From NCBI RefSeq assembly GCF_900176485.1, contig NZ_FWYD01000014.1, positions 23,019 to 87,018 on the forward strand: DNA of 64,000 nucleotides, read 5' to 3'. Each line of letters starts with the position of its first letter. Positions within the stretch are counted from its first letter, which is position 1. The stretch comes from Primorskyibacter flagellatus. Its GTDB lineage: Bacteria; Pseudomonadota; Alphaproteobacteria; Rhodobacterales; Rhodobacteraceae. The translations under genes were made by a program, and so were the position numbers. Below, one piece after another: positions 16,358 to 25,737 of this stretch. A model generated the notes under the pieces. The model ran no database searches. It saw nothing but the letters and a program-made list of their open reading frames with translations, and was not told the origin of the DNA.

Positions 16358-18717
16358 TGCGCATTCACCTGCATATCGGGCTGGATGCGGCAGCGACTGG
16401 GCGTCTGCAAAAGATTCTCGATGCAAAGCGCAACCAACTGACCGAAAAAGGCATTCGCTACGCCCGAACCCCCGGTGCGCACAACCATACGCGATTGTTC
16501 ATGGCAGTGACCGATCCTGAAAATATCGACAGTCTTCGGTTCAACCGCGGCTATGGGACCGCCGAGAAACAGGCGCAATTGCGCGAACAGGTGGCCGAAG
16601 GGCTGCGCCGCGAGGTGGATCAACACACCCCGGAGGTGTTGATTCTGTCGTCGCATCAACTCGGGACCGCCTTGGTGTCACGCTCGGAACTGGAACGCCT
16701 GCGCGCGATGCTGTCGCCGCTGTCTGATGACATCCGCATTGTCGCCCATGTCGAAGAGCAGGCCCGCATGCTGGCACGATGGTACGCTCAGCAAATCTGG
16801 GACGGTCGCAGAAGGCCGCTCGACCTTGAAATCGGCCTGACGGACGCCAGCGATTGGTGGCAGGCAGCCTTGGACGACGCCCCCGCGTCAAACCCGCAGG
16901 AAAGCGTGTTCGCGGACGCGCAGGCTGCGCCGTTCTGGTTGGACTATGCCCGGTTGGTGCAGGAATGGGATGCGGTGTTCGGCAAGGGCGCGACATCTTT
17001 GCGTGCGCTGGATGCCGCTGTGATCGGGTCTGACAAGTTGCTGGACGAGGTCGCGCAGACGTTTGCCATCAGGAAGGCCTTTGGCAAATATGAGGCGCAC
17101 CCCCTGCCAGCAGAACCCGCTGCGGCATGGCTGACACGCGGCCGCCAGTTCAACGACGTCTTGCTGAGGTATCTTGACCACGAAAATGCGATTCTTCCGC
17201 GCCAGACCTGGCGACGCCTGTTGGGAGAGATAAAGGTCGAAGGCTCGCCCATTGCGCCGGGCAGTCTGGCAATCGTGTCCAACCGGTTCGCCGCTGCCAA
17301 TGCTGAGCTTCTGAAGCGCCACCCAGCCTTGACCCCACAGTCGATGACGCCTGACGCCGCTGCACCAGCCTGGCGAGAAGCCGATCCACAGTTCGGCTTT
17401 CGTGCGACGCAATATCTTCTGGCCTTCCGTCCCCGGATTCGTCAGGCCGCGAAGCAGGAAATGCAGGACCGCGCCGCCGATCTGGCCGCGCTGAACGGCG
17501 AGGCGCCTGCCCAGGATGAATCGCTTGATGGGCTGACTGACGTCGCCCAGGCCATCATGCCGCCGCTCGCCCGTCAGAACTTTGCCAAGCTGCAAGGGTC
17601 GTACCTCGCGCCGCATAACCGTCTGGGTCTTGTGAACGAGGAAGATCTGGCCGCCGCTTATACGCCAGCGCCCCCGCGCGACCTGCCCCAAGGAACAAGC
17701 GGCAATGTCATCGTCGGGTGCATGAAGAACGAGGCACCCTATATCGTCGAATGGATCGCCTATCACCGCGCCATCGGTGTCGACAATTTCCTGATCTATA
17801 CCAATGGGTGCGAGGACGGGACGGCGGAAATTCTAGACCGTCTGCAAGACATGGGCGTGGTCCAGCACCGCAACAACGATGGCTGGAGGGGCAAGTCCCC
17901 GCAGCAATACGCGCTCAATCAGGCGCTGAAGGAACCACTGATCCGCAAGGCCGACTGGATCATCCATATCGACGTCGACGAGTTTATGAACGTGCGCTGC
18001 GACAATGGCACCTTGCAGGACTTTCTGGCGCGCGTTCCGGATGCCACCAATGTGGCCATGACGTGGCGGCTGTTCGGTCACAACGGCATTCACCGGCTGG
18101 AAGATCGGTTTGTGATCGACCAGTTTGACGGATGCGCGCCGAAATATTGCCCCAAACCGCACACCGTATGGGGCTTCAAGACAATGTTCCGCAATATCGG
18201 GGCCTATGGCAAAATCTCTTGTCACAGACCGAACAAGCTGGACGAGGCATTTCGTGAACAGGTCCGATGGGTCAACGGGTCGGGTGCGGACATGACGGAC
18301 GAAGTTGTCCAGAACGGCTGGCGCAACTCGCGCAAATCCATCGGCTACGATCTGCTGCAACTGAACCATTACGCGCTGCGGTCGGCAGAGAGTTTCCTGA
18401 TCAAGCGGCAACGCGGCCGCGCCCTGCATGTCAACCGGTCAATCGGATTGAATTACTGGATCCGGATGGATTGGTCAGACTTCACAGACATCACCATCAA
18501 GCGCAACATACCCCGTATGCAACTGGAATATGACCGGCTGATGGAGGATGACAGATTGCGCGCCTTGCACAAAAACGGGCTGGGCTGGCACCGTGCCAAG
18601 GCCGACGAGTTGCACGCGAACCCCGAATTTGCAGAGCTTTACCGCAAGGCGCTGGCCATGCGATTGACAGAAACGGAACGTGTCGCCTATGCGCTGGCAC
18701 TCGATATGGAGAGCTGA
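16357..18717 (+). CDS. Two-part protein: sulfotransferase-like N-terminus fused to GT2 glycosyltransferase
   Basis: A 786-residue protein. Residues 450-786 are a GT2 glycosyltransferase: VGCMKNEAPYIVEWIAYHRA, TNGCEDGTAEILDRL, and DVDEF at 539-543, then LNHYALRSAESFLIKRQRG. The first 440 residues begin MRIHLHIGLDAAATGRLQKI, which resembles the start of sulfotransferase-like proteins but lacks the K-[ST]-G-[ST]-T P-loop residues, so that half may be inactive or have another role. The ATG at 16357 overlaps the sulfotransferase TAA; a GC-rich longer reading from 16303 has no support. It is probably a bifunctional surface-glycan enzyme. The GT assignment is firm; the N-terminal half is uncertain. 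Confidence 0.82.
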   Translation: MRIHLHIGLDAAATGRLQKILDAKRNQLTEKGIRYARTPGAHNHTRLFMAVTDPENIDSLRFNRGYGTAEKQAQLREQVAEGLRREVDQHTPEVLILSSHQLGTALVSRSELERLRAMLSPLSDDIRIVAHVEEQARMLARWYAQQIWDGRRRPLDLEIGLTDASDWWQAALDDAPASNPQESVFADAQAAPFWLDYARLVQEWDAVFGKGATSLRALDAAVIGSDKLLDEVAQTFAIRKAFGKYEAHPLPAEPAAAWLTRGRQFNDVLLRYLDHENAILPRQTWRRLLGEIKVEGSPIAPGSLAIVSNRFAAANAELLKRHPALTPQSMTPDAAAPAWREADPQFGFRATQYLLAFRPRIRQAAKQEMQDRAADLAALNGEAPAQDESLDGLTDVAQAIMPPLARQNFAKLQGSYLAPHNRLGLVNEEDLAAAYTPAPPRDLPQGTSGNVIVGCMKNEAPYIVEWIAYHRAIGVDNFLIYTNGCEDGTAEILDRLQDMGVVQHRNNDGWRGKSPQQYALNQALKEPLIRKADWIIHIDVDEFMNVRCDNGTLQDFLARVPDATNVAMTWRLFGHNGIHRLEDRFVIDQFDGCAPKYCPKPHTVWGFKTMFRNIGAYGKISCHRPNKLDEAFREQVRWVNGSGADMTDEVVQNGWRNSRKSIGYDLLQLNHYALRSAESFLIKRQRGRALHVNRSIGLNYWIRMDWSDFTDITIKRNIPRMQLEYDRLMEDDRLRALHKNGLGWHRAKADELHANPEFAELYRKALAMRLTETERVAYALALDMES

Positions 18718-18718
18718 C

Positions 18719-19414
18719 ATGGACGCCCCGACGCAGCCGCGGCAATTTCTAAGATCGCGCGGCATGAAAATCCCCAAACATCCCGACATCACGACCGGTC
18801 GGGTACGCGGCGCATTGCGCGAAGGTCTGTATGAGCGCAAGGAATGCGACGCGGTGATGAAGGTCGTCCAGCAAGGCGACGTGGTGTTGGAACTGGGTGC
18901 CGGCATCGGGTATATGTCAACGCTGATTGCCACGAAGAATCCGGTTGAGCACATCCATGCGTTCGAGGCAAATCCCGGCCTCATCCCCTATATCCGCTCG
19001 GTCCACGAAGCCAACGACGTCACCAACGTCACGGTACACAATGCCCTGCTGGCACCCGAAGACGGCGCGCCCGCGGATTTTTTCGTCCGCAAGAACTTCC
19101 TCGCCTCCTCGCTGAATCGCGAAAGCGGGCCGGACAGTATTGTCTCTGTCGAAAAGGTCGAGATGCGCAGCCTGCCCAAAACCTTGGCAGAGCTTCGGCC
19201 CACCGTTCTTGTCTGCGACATCGAGGGAGCAGAGGCCGACCTGCTGGCATGCGCCGATTGGTCCGGGCTTCGCGCTGCCGTGATTGAGTTGCACCCGCAA
19301 TGGATTGGACAGGCGGGCGTGCAATCGGTGTTCGACACCATGCACAAGGCTGGCTTGACCTATTTCCCCAAGGCGTCCGAGGCCAAGGTCGTCACGTTCC
19401 GCAAGGGCTGGTGA
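18719..19414 (+). CDS. FkbM family methyltransferase
   Basis: A 231-residue SAM-dependent methyltransferase of the FkbM family. Motif I is VVLELGAGIGYMSTL, followed by IHAFEANPGLIPYI and the FkbM-typical VCDIEGAEADLLA. FkbM enzymes O-methylate small molecules or sugars, and in polysaccharide loci they usually cap or modify sugars. The ATG at 18719 is 1 nt past the preceding TGA; a longer reading from 18680 runs into the upstream gene. Its place between two glycosyltransferases suggests methylation of the same glycan. Confidence 0.87.
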   Translation: MDAPTQPRQFLRSRGMKIPKHPDITTGRVRGALREGLYERKECDAVMKVVQQGDVVLELGAGIGYMSTLIATKNPVEHIHAFEANPGLIPYIRSVHEANDVTNVTVHNALLAPEDGAPADFFVRKNFLASSLNRESGPDSIVSVEKVEMRSLPKTLAELRPTVLVCDIEGAEADLLACADWSGLRAAVIELHPQWIGQAGVQSVFDTMHKAGLTYFPKASEAKVVTFRKGW

Positions 19415-19466
19415 TGGTGGGCGGGCCTTCAATCGGCTCATGGCTGCAAGACTTGCGGGCGGCCGC

Positions 19467-20528
19467 ATGAGGATCTGCGCTGTTCTGACGGTGCGCAACG
19501 AGGCCGCCTTTCTGCTTGATTGGCTGGCCCATCACCGCGCCTGCGGGGTCACGGATTTTGTCGTGCTCTCAAATGATTGTCAGGACGGCACCGATGCGAT
19601 GCTGGACCGCTTGCAGGACATGGGCGGCCTGACGCATATCCGCAACGATGGCCCGCACGGGCGGGGTGGCATCCAGTTCGCGGGCCTCAAGTTGGCCGAC
19701 AAGTCCGAACCTGTGAAAGCCGCCGATTGGCTGCTGGCGCTGGATATCGACGAGTTCGTGAACGTCCATATCGGCAACCGCACCCTGTCTGCGTTGATCG
19801 AAGCGCTGCCCGAAGCGACCGCGATCACGCTGACATGGCGTCTGTTCGGCAATGCGGGGATTGAGCGATACCATGATCGGCCTGTGCCGCAGCAATTCAC
19901 CCGCGCCGCGCCCGAGATCATGTATTGGCCGTGGCGCGCGGCGATGTTCAAGACGCTTTACCGCAATGATCGCACCTACCGGAACCTAGGAATTCACCGA
20001 CCCCGCAATCCCCGCGACAGCCGCTTGACCCACGCGCGGTGGTTTGACGGCCACGGACGTCTTCTTGATGAAGGCTTCACCACAAAGCGTATTTTCAGCA
20101 ATTACGGGCGGCCCAATTACGGCTTGGCGCAGCTTAATCACTATGCGCTCGGCGCGATGGAAAGCTATGTGCTGAAGGCGGCGCGCGGCAGGGCCGTGCA
20201 TTCCGATCACATGCTGGGGCTTGACTACTGGGTGGAGCGGAATTTCAACACCGATGAGGATCTCTCGATCCAGGCACTGGCCGCGCAGACCGCTGAGATC
20301 CGGGCCGAACTGGCTGCCGACCCTCAGCTTGCCACGCTGCACGACAAGGCCGTGCAGTGGCGCGTCGCGCAGTTCGACGCGCTACTGGCGGAAGAACCCT
20401 ACCGCGCCTTGTTCGGTCGGTTGCTGATGACGCCGCCCTCGCAGCCGGTGCCGTTCGACAAGGCGCGTTTCCTTGCCCATCACGGCACGCTTGCGCGGCA
20501 GGCCGCCGCGCTGAAGGCCCGCACTTGA
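19467..20528 (+). CDS. Glycosyltransferase family 2 protein
   Basis: A 353-residue GT-A glycosyltransferase related to the genes at 14691 and 16357. It shows ICAVLTVRNEAAFLLDWLAHH, SNDCQDGTDAMLDRLQDMG, DIDEF (residues 93-97) and LNHYALGAMESYVLKAARG. An upstream ATG at 19440 would add nine residues; the chosen ATG aligns best with its paralogs. It is the last gene of the cassette, 52 nt after the FkbM gene. Sugar specificity is not evident. Confidence 0.87.
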   Translation: MRICAVLTVRNEAAFLLDWLAHHRACGVTDFVVLSNDCQDGTDAMLDRLQDMGGLTHIRNDGPHGRGGIQFAGLKLADKSEPVKAADWLLALDIDEFVNVHIGNRTLSALIEALPEATAITLTWRLFGNAGIERYHDRPVPQQFTRAAPEIMYWPWRAAMFKTLYRNDRTYRNLGIHRPRNPRDSRLTHARWFDGHGRLLDEGFTTKRIFSNYGRPNYGLAQLNHYALGAMESYVLKAARGRAVHSDHMLGLDYWVERNFNTDEDLSIQALAAQTAEIRAELAADPQLATLHDKAVQWRVAQFDALLAEEPYRALFGRLLMTPPSQPVPFDKARFLAHHGTLARQAAALKART

Positions 20529-20659
20529 CCATTGCCCGCGTCGTCAACGCCGATGCATCAGATAGCGCGCGTGAAACTTCCGAAAATCGGTCCCGGAGGC
20601 TTTGATTTGCGTCCCCACCCTCTGGTGCGCATCTGTCCGCCCGTGCTATCGGACGCCGC

Positions 20660-21700
20660 ATGACCCAGACACTGACCATACGCCGTCCCGACGATTGGCA
20701 TCTGCATCTGCGCGACGGTGCCATGTTGACCGCCGTCGCCCCTGAAACCGCGCGTCATTTTGGCCGTGCGATCATCATGCCGAATCTTGTGCCACCGGTC
20801 GTCACCGGCGCACAGGCCGCCGCCTATCGCGACCGCATCATGGCCGCCCTGCCCGAGGGCGCGGATTTCAAACCGCTGATGACGCTCTACCTGACCGAAG
20901 ACACGGACCCGGACGATCTGGCTGCGGCCCATGCATCAGGCCTGATCACCGCCGTCAAACTATACCCGGCGGGTGCCACAACCAATTCCAATTCCGGCGT
21001 GCGCGATTTCGACAAGGTGCGTCCGGTGCTGGAACGTATGGCCGAGGTCGGCTGTCCGCTTTGTGTCCACGGAGAGGTGACAGCAGCCGAGATCGACATT
21101 TTCGATCGCGAGGCCGTGTTCATCGACACCGTGCTGGACCCGATCCGCCGCGCCACCCCCGGCCTGCGCGTGGTGATGGAACATATCACCACGAAACAGG
21201 GCGTGGACTATGCCCGTGCCGGCGGTGCCGATCTGGGTGCCACGATCACCACGCATCACCTGATCATCAACCGCAACCATATCCTCGTGGGCGGAATCAA
21301 ACCGCATTACTACTGCCTGCCCGTCGCCAAGCGCGAAGAGCATCGGCTGGCCCTGCGCGAAGCGGCCACCAGCGGCGAGGACTCGTTCTTTTTGGGCACA
21401 GACAGTGCGCCCCATACCGATGCGCTGAAGGAACAGGCCTGCGGCTGCGCCGGGTGTTTCACCGCCACGAACACGATGTCGCTTTTGGCGCATGTGTTTG
21501 ACGAGGATGGCGCGCTGGACCGGTTGGAAGGTTTCGCCTCATTGAACGGCCCAGCCTTCTACGGGTTGCCCGCCAACAAGGCCACGTTGACCCTGACCCG
21601 TGAGGCAAACCCCGTCACCTATCCGTCAAAGATCGACACTGCCGATGGCCCCGTCACCGTCTTTGACCCCGGCTTTCCGGTCCATTGGGCCGTCACCTGA
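20660..21700 (+). CDS. pyrC: Dihydroorotase (class II)
   Basis: A 346-residue zinc enzyme closing carbamoyl aspartate to dihydroorotate, step three of pyrimidine synthesis. The metal HxH is in [10 protein letters not shown], the carboxylated lysine is in [13 protein letters not shown], and the later ligands and loop are in [10 protein letters not shown]. Length and order match the class II (E. coli-type) enzyme. It is followed after 26 nt by pyrE with CAAAGGACATCGCC before that start, so the two are probably one transcript. Confidence 0.97.
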   Translation: MTQTLTIRRPDDWHLHLRDGAMLTAVAPETARHFGRAIIMPNLVPPVVTGAQAAAYRDRIMAALPEGADFKPLMTLYLTEDTDPDDLAAAHASGLITAVKLYPAGATTNSNSGVRDFDKVRPVLERMAEVGCPLCVHGEVTAAEIDIFDREAVFIDTVLDPIRRATPGLRVVMEHITTKQGVDYARAGGADLGATITTHHLIINRNHILVGGIKPHYYCLPVAKREEHRLALREAATSGEDSFFLGTDSAPHTDALKEQACGCAGCFTATNTMSLLAHVFDEDGALDRLEGFASLNGPAFYGLPANKATLTLTREANPVTYPSKIDTADGPVTVFDPGFPVHWAVT

Positions 21701-21726
21701 TCCCGCCTTAGCCAAAGGACATCGCC

Positions 21727-22413
21727 ATGATCCCTTCTGCCTACCCTGACCACCAGGAAATCGCCCGGCTGACCGCCCGGATGCTGCTGGAGATCGGCGC
21801 TGTGAACTTCAATGCCGAAACGCCCTATACGCTGTCCTCGGGATTGCCCTCACCCAGCTATGTCGACTGCCGCAAGCTGATCTCCTACCCCCGCATCCGT
21901 GCCACGCTGATGGATTTCCTGACTGTGACCATCATGCGCAACGCCGGGTTTGAGGCGTTCGACAATATCGCCGGCGGTGAAACCGCGGGCATTCCATTCG
22001 CAGCACTGGTGGCAGAGCGCATGGCCCTGCCGATGACCTATGTGCGCAAGAAACCCAAGGGCTACGGCCGCAATGCGCGGATCGAAGGCACGATGACCGA
22101 AGGCCAGCGCGTCCTGCTGGTCGAGGATCTGACCACCGATGGCGGATCGAAGCTGTCTTTCGTCGATGCGATTCGCGAAACCGGGGCGTCCTGCGGCCAT
22201 ACGGCGGTGATTTTCTACTACGACATCTTCCCCGAAACAGTCAAAACCCTTGGCGACCACGGGGTTGCGCTGCATCACCTGTGCACTTGGTGGGACGTCC
22301 TGGCAGAGGCTCGCGCGCAACAGGCTTTTGACGAGGCGACCCTGACGGAAGTTGAGGCGTTTCTGAAAGCGCCCCGCGACTGGCAAGAGGCCCGGATGGC
22401 TGCCAAGAGCTGA
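21727..22413 (+). CDS. pyrE: Orotate phosphoribosyltransferase
   Basis: A 228-residue enzyme making orotidine monophosphate from orotate and PRPP. The PRPP-binding motif is [14 protein letters not shown] and the catalytic lysine-rich loop is [17 protein letters not shown]. It works directly after PyrC in the same pathway and is co-oriented with 26-nt spacing. Its length is slightly above the short enteric enzymes but usual for Rhodobacteraceae. Confidence 0.96.
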   Translation: MIPSAYPDHQEIARLTARMLLEIGAVNFNAETPYTLSSGLPSPSYVDCRKLISYPRIRATLMDFLTVTIMRNAGFEAFDNIAGGETAGIPFAALVAERMALPMTYVRKKPKGYGRNARIEGTMTEGQRVLLVEDLTTDGGSKLSFVDAIRETGASCGHTAVIFYYDIFPETVKTLGDHGVALHHLCTWWDVLAEARAQQAFDEATLTEVEAFLKAPRDWQEARMAAKS

Positions 22414-22462
22414 CGCAACGTCCGCTTGGTTCAACAATCGCCAACATTGCAACTCGGTCGAA

Positions 22463-22480
22463 GTGGCAGGATTTTGCCAC
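22463..22480 (+). promoter_or_regulatory. Small hairpin after pyrE
   Basis: GTGGCA (22463-22468) pairs with TGCCAC (22475-22480) around GGATTT, 50 nt beyond the pyrE stop. There is no U-run after it, so it is at best a weak 3' end or processing site. Confidence 0.3.
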
Positions 22481-22529
22481 AATATGTTGACGTGCAGGCC
22501 GCATATCTGTCAAGATAGTGTAATAAAAA

Positions 22530-22549
22530 TTACCCACAGACTGTCCACA
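22530..22549 (+). promoter_or_regulatory. DnaA-box-like pair upstream of dnaB
   Basis: TTACCCACA (22530-22538) differs from the DnaA box TTATCCACA at one position, and CTGTCCACA (22541-22549) at two. Both sit on the same strand 12 bp apart in an AT-rich patch 70-90 bp before the dnaB ATG. They could let DnaA control helicase expression; they are not an origin by themselves. Confidence 0.45.
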
Positions 22550-22618
22550 GGTTATACAATTTGCCTCCGCCGCAGGCGATGGTTTATGTGGGCGGTCTGA
22601 CGGGCAGAGGGGCGCAAG

Positions 22619-24115
22619 ATGAACGAGATCACCGCATTCAATCCAACAGGCGCAGAGATCCAGCAGCCCGAAACGATGCCCCATTCCATCGAGGCAGAAC
22701 AGCAGCTTTTGGGCGCAATCCTGACCAATAATGACGTCTATGACCGCGTCGCCAGCATCATCGGGCCCCAACATTTCTACGAACCCGTCCATGCCCGCAT
22801 TTTCGAAGTCGCAGCGGCGCGAATCGCCAAGAACAATCTTGCCTCTCCGGTGACGCTCAAGGCGTTTCTGGAAGATGACGAAGGACTGAAGGAACTGGGC
22901 GGGCCACGCTATCTTGCGACGCTGGCCGGCTCTGCCGTGGCCTCGTTCGCGATCCGTGATTACGCGCAGATGATCTATGATCTGGCGGTGCGTCGCGATC
23001 TGATCCTGCTGGGCCGCGACATCAGCGCCAAGGCCACGAAGGTCGAAATCGGATCAGAACCCAAGGAACAGATCGTCGAGGCCGAACAGGCGCTGTACAA
23101 GCTGGCCGAACAGGGCCAGAGCGAAAGCGGCTTCCAGTCTTTCCTGAAAGCCGTGACAGAGGCGGTGAACGTCGCCAACGCCGCCTATCAGCGCGACGGC
23201 GGGCTGGCGGGGATCTCTACGGGCCTGACCGATCTGGACAGCAAACTGGGCGGCCTGCACAAATCCGACCTTCTGATCCTTGCGGGTCGTCCGTCGATGG
23301 GGAAAACCTCGCTGGCCACCAACATCGCCTTCAACGTCGCAAAGGCCTATAAGCGCGGCATCCTGCCCGACGGCACCGAAGGAGCGGTCGAAGGTGGCGT
23401 CGTGGGGTTTTACAGCCTTGAGATGAGCGCCGAACAGCTTGCCGGTCGTATCCTTGCCGAAGCCTCTGAAATCAGCTCTCACAAGATCCGTCAGGGTGAC
23501 ATGGACGAGGTCGAATTCCGCCGTTTTGTCGAGGCAGCGAAAGCTCTGGAAGCCTGTCCGCTGTTCATCGACGACACGCCAGCCCTGCCGATCTCGCAGC
23601 TTGCGGCGCGCGCCCGACGGCTGAAGCGGACGCATGGGCTGGACGTGTTGATCATCGACTACTTGCAGCTGGTGCGCGGCACCGGCCGGTCGGAAAACCG
23701 GGTCAACGAAATCTCGGAAATCACCATGGGCATGAAGGCCATCGCCAAGGAACTCAACATCCCGGTCATCGCCCTGTCACAGCTGTCGCGTCAGGTCGAA
23801 AACCGCGAGGACAAGCGTCCGCAACTGTCGGACCTGCGGGAATCAGGCTCTATCGAACAGGATGCCGACGCGGTGATGTTCGTGTTCCGCGAGGAATACT
23901 ACAAGGAACGCGAGAAGCCCGGCGATCACGATCTGGACGCGATGGCGCGCTGGCAGGATGAGATGTCCCATCTGCATGGCAAGGCAGAGGTCGTTATCGG
24001 CAAGCAGCGCCACGGTCCGATCGGCACGGTCGCACTTAGCTTTGAGGCCCAGTTCACCCGCTTCGGCAACCTTGTGAAACCCTGGCAAAGCAATAACAGC
24101 AGCGAAGAATACTGA
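22619..24115 (+). CDS. dnaB: Replicative DNA helicase
   Basis: A 498-residue hexameric helicase that unwinds DNA 5'-3' at the replication fork and binds primase. The N-terminal DnaB domain begins MPHSIEAEQQLLGAILTNN. The RecA-like domain has Walker A in GRPSMGKTSLA, Walker B in LDVLIIDYLQLV, and the C-terminal SDLRESGSIEQDADAVMFV. The length is slightly above the E. coli protein, with an extra loop around KRGILPDGTEGAVEGG that is common in alphaproteobacteria. It is preceded by DnaA-box-like sites. No intein is seen. Confidence 0.97.
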   Translation: MNEITAFNPTGAEIQQPETMPHSIEAEQQLLGAILTNNDVYDRVASIIGPQHFYEPVHARIFEVAAARIAKNNLASPVTLKAFLEDDEGLKELGGPRYLATLAGSAVASFAIRDYAQMIYDLAVRRDLILLGRDISAKATKVEIGSEPKEQIVEAEQALYKLAEQGQSESGFQSFLKAVTEAVNVANAAYQRDGGLAGISTGLTDLDSKLGGLHKSDLLILAGRPSMGKTSLATNIAFNVAKAYKRGILPDGTEGAVEGGVVGFYSLEMSAEQLAGRILAEASEISSHKIRQGDMDEVEFRRFVEAAKALEACPLFIDDTPALPISQLAARARRLKRTHGLDVLIIDYLQLVRGTGRSENRVNEISEITMGMKAIAKELNIPVIALSQLSRQVENREDKRPQLSDLRESGSIEQDADAVMFVFREEYYKEREKPGDHDLDAMARWQDEMSHLHGKAEVVIGKQRHGPIGTVALSFEAQFTRFGNLVKPWQSNNSSEEY

Positions 24116-24120
24116 CTGGA

Positions 24121-24148
24121 TGCGGTCCTCGTCCGGCCGCACCCTTTA
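24121..24148 (+). terminator. Weak terminator after dnaB
   Basis: TGCGGTC (24121-24127) pairs with GGCCGCA (24135-24141), 7 bp with one wobble and a 7-nt loop, then CCCTTTA. The U-run is poor. The rest of the 24149-24339 interval holds nothing that I can identify. Confidence 0.4.
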
Positions 24149-24339
24149 TCGCCCCGCCACCCTTCATTGCATGAGCCCAGAGCCGAGCGAACTGCTTGGC
24201 CATTGGTTACGCTTGGACCAGTTTCAACGAAGAACGGTTTCGGGCAGGCGCGGGCAGGATTTTTCAAATCACCGCTCAAACACATAATCTGATCGCCGCG
24301 TTTCCCGCCGCGCCATTTTCTGAGTCTCTGTGAAAAATA

Positions 24340-24415
<76 letters not shown>

Positions 24416-24541
24416 GTGCAGCGGGGTTTAGCCAAGCAGATCACCGGTGGCAAGCAACTTTTCTACAGAAATCCGCATGATCCGGCGGCAACCCGCATAT
24501 CCCGCTTGCAACCGGGGCGCGATAGGGCATGAAGTGCCGCC

Positions 24542-25720
24542 ATGTACAGCTTTGATCAATCCCCGACCGACGCCGCCTTTGTGCAAGATCCCTACCCCGC
24601 TTATGACCGCGCCCGCGAAAACGGGCCGCTGGTTTGGTGGGACGCCTACGGCATGCCCGCCGCGATGGACCACGCGACGGTTCACGCTATCCTGCGTGAT
24701 CGCCGCTTTGGCCGCGAATGCCCGGCGGAACTCTCAGGCGAGATCCCCGAACACTTGCGGGCCTTCTACGCGGTCGAAGCGCATTCCATGCTGGAGCTTG
24801 ACCCGCCCCGTCACACCCGGTTGCGGGGGTTGGTTCTGCGTGGCTTTACGTCAAGGCGGATCAAGGAACTTGCACCGGAGATCGAGGCACTGGCGCTGGA
24901 GCTTGCACAGGCCCTGCCGGACGATCCGTTCGATCTGATCACGGCCTATGCCACACCGCTGCCGGTGATCGTCATTGCCCGGCTTCTGGGGGTGCCGGAC
25001 AGTATGGCACCACAACTGCTGAACTGGTCCAACGCCATGGTCGCGATGTACCAAGCCCGCCGGAACCGGGCCATCGAGGACGCCGCCGCCAGCGCCGCAC
25101 AGGAATTTTCGGACTTTCTGCGTGGCTATGTCGAGGAGCGTCGGGCGAAACCTGCCGACGACCTTATCACCCATCTGATCGCAGCAGAAGAAGAAGGCGA
25201 AAAGCTGTCAACAGACGAGCTGATCACCACCTGTATCCTGCTGCTTAACGCCGGACACGAGGCTACGGTGCACACGCTGGGCAACGGGGTGAAAACGCTG
25301 TTGGAAACCGGAATGCTGTCCGAAGCCCAGGCCGACATGGAACGCACTGTCGAAGAAATCCTACGCTACGATCCTCCGCTGCATATGTTTACCCGCTACG
25401 CGAAAGAGCCTGTCACAATACACGATCACATGTTCCAACGCGGCGATCAGGTTGCCCTGATGTTGGGTGCCGCCAATCGCGACCCGGCGAATTGGACAGA
25501 TCCAGACAAGTTTGATCCGACGCGCGCACCCAAGCCCAATGCCAGCTTTGGTGCCGGTCTGCATTTCTGCGTCGGTGCGCCGCTGGCCCGGTTGGAACTG
25601 CGGATCGGCCTGGCAACTCTGCTGAAACAACACCCGCATTTGAGGCTGACGGACGCGCCGGAATATGCCAACCTGTATCATTTTCACGGGCTGACGCGCC
25701 TGATGGTCCGCACAAGCTGA
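24542..25720 (+). CDS. Cytochrome P450
   Basis: A 392-residue soluble bacterial P450 monooxygenase. The I-helix oxygen-binding motif is NAGHEAT, the ExxR of the K-helix is EEILR, and the haem loop is FGAGLHFCVGAP with Cys343 as the ligand. Earlier family landmarks HSMLELDPPRHTRLRGLV are intact. The substrate cannot be told from sequence. No ferredoxin or reductase gene is adjacent, so redox partners come from elsewhere. It stands alone between tRNA-Val and a convergent ABC operon. The ATG at 24542 gives a normal N-terminus; no strong ribosome site is visible. Confidence 0.93.
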   Translation: MYSFDQSPTDAAFVQDPYPAYDRARENGPLVWWDAYGMPAAMDHATVHAILRDRRFGRECPAELSGEIPEHLRAFYAVEAHSMLELDPPRHTRLRGLVLRGFTSRRIKELAPEIEALALELAQALPDDPFDLITAYATPLPVIVIARLLGVPDSMAPQLLNWSNAMVAMYQARRNRAIEDAAASAAQEFSDFLRGYVEERRAKPADDLITHLIAAEEEGEKLSTDELITTCILLLNAGHEATVHTLGNGVKTLLETGMLSEAQADMERTVEEILRYDPPLHMFTRYAKEPVTIHDHMFQRGDQVALMLGAANRDPANWTDPDKFDPTRAPKPNASFGAGLHFCVGAPLARLELRIGLATLLKQHPHLRLTDAPEYANLYHFHGLTRLMVRTS

Positions 25721-25737
25721 CCCCGTCGGCGGACGTT

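Noticed and set aside
22414..22618. Chromosome origin candidate near dnaB
   Set aside because: Only two DnaA-like sites and a short AT-rich patch; no cluster of boxes or dnaA/hemE/parA context.
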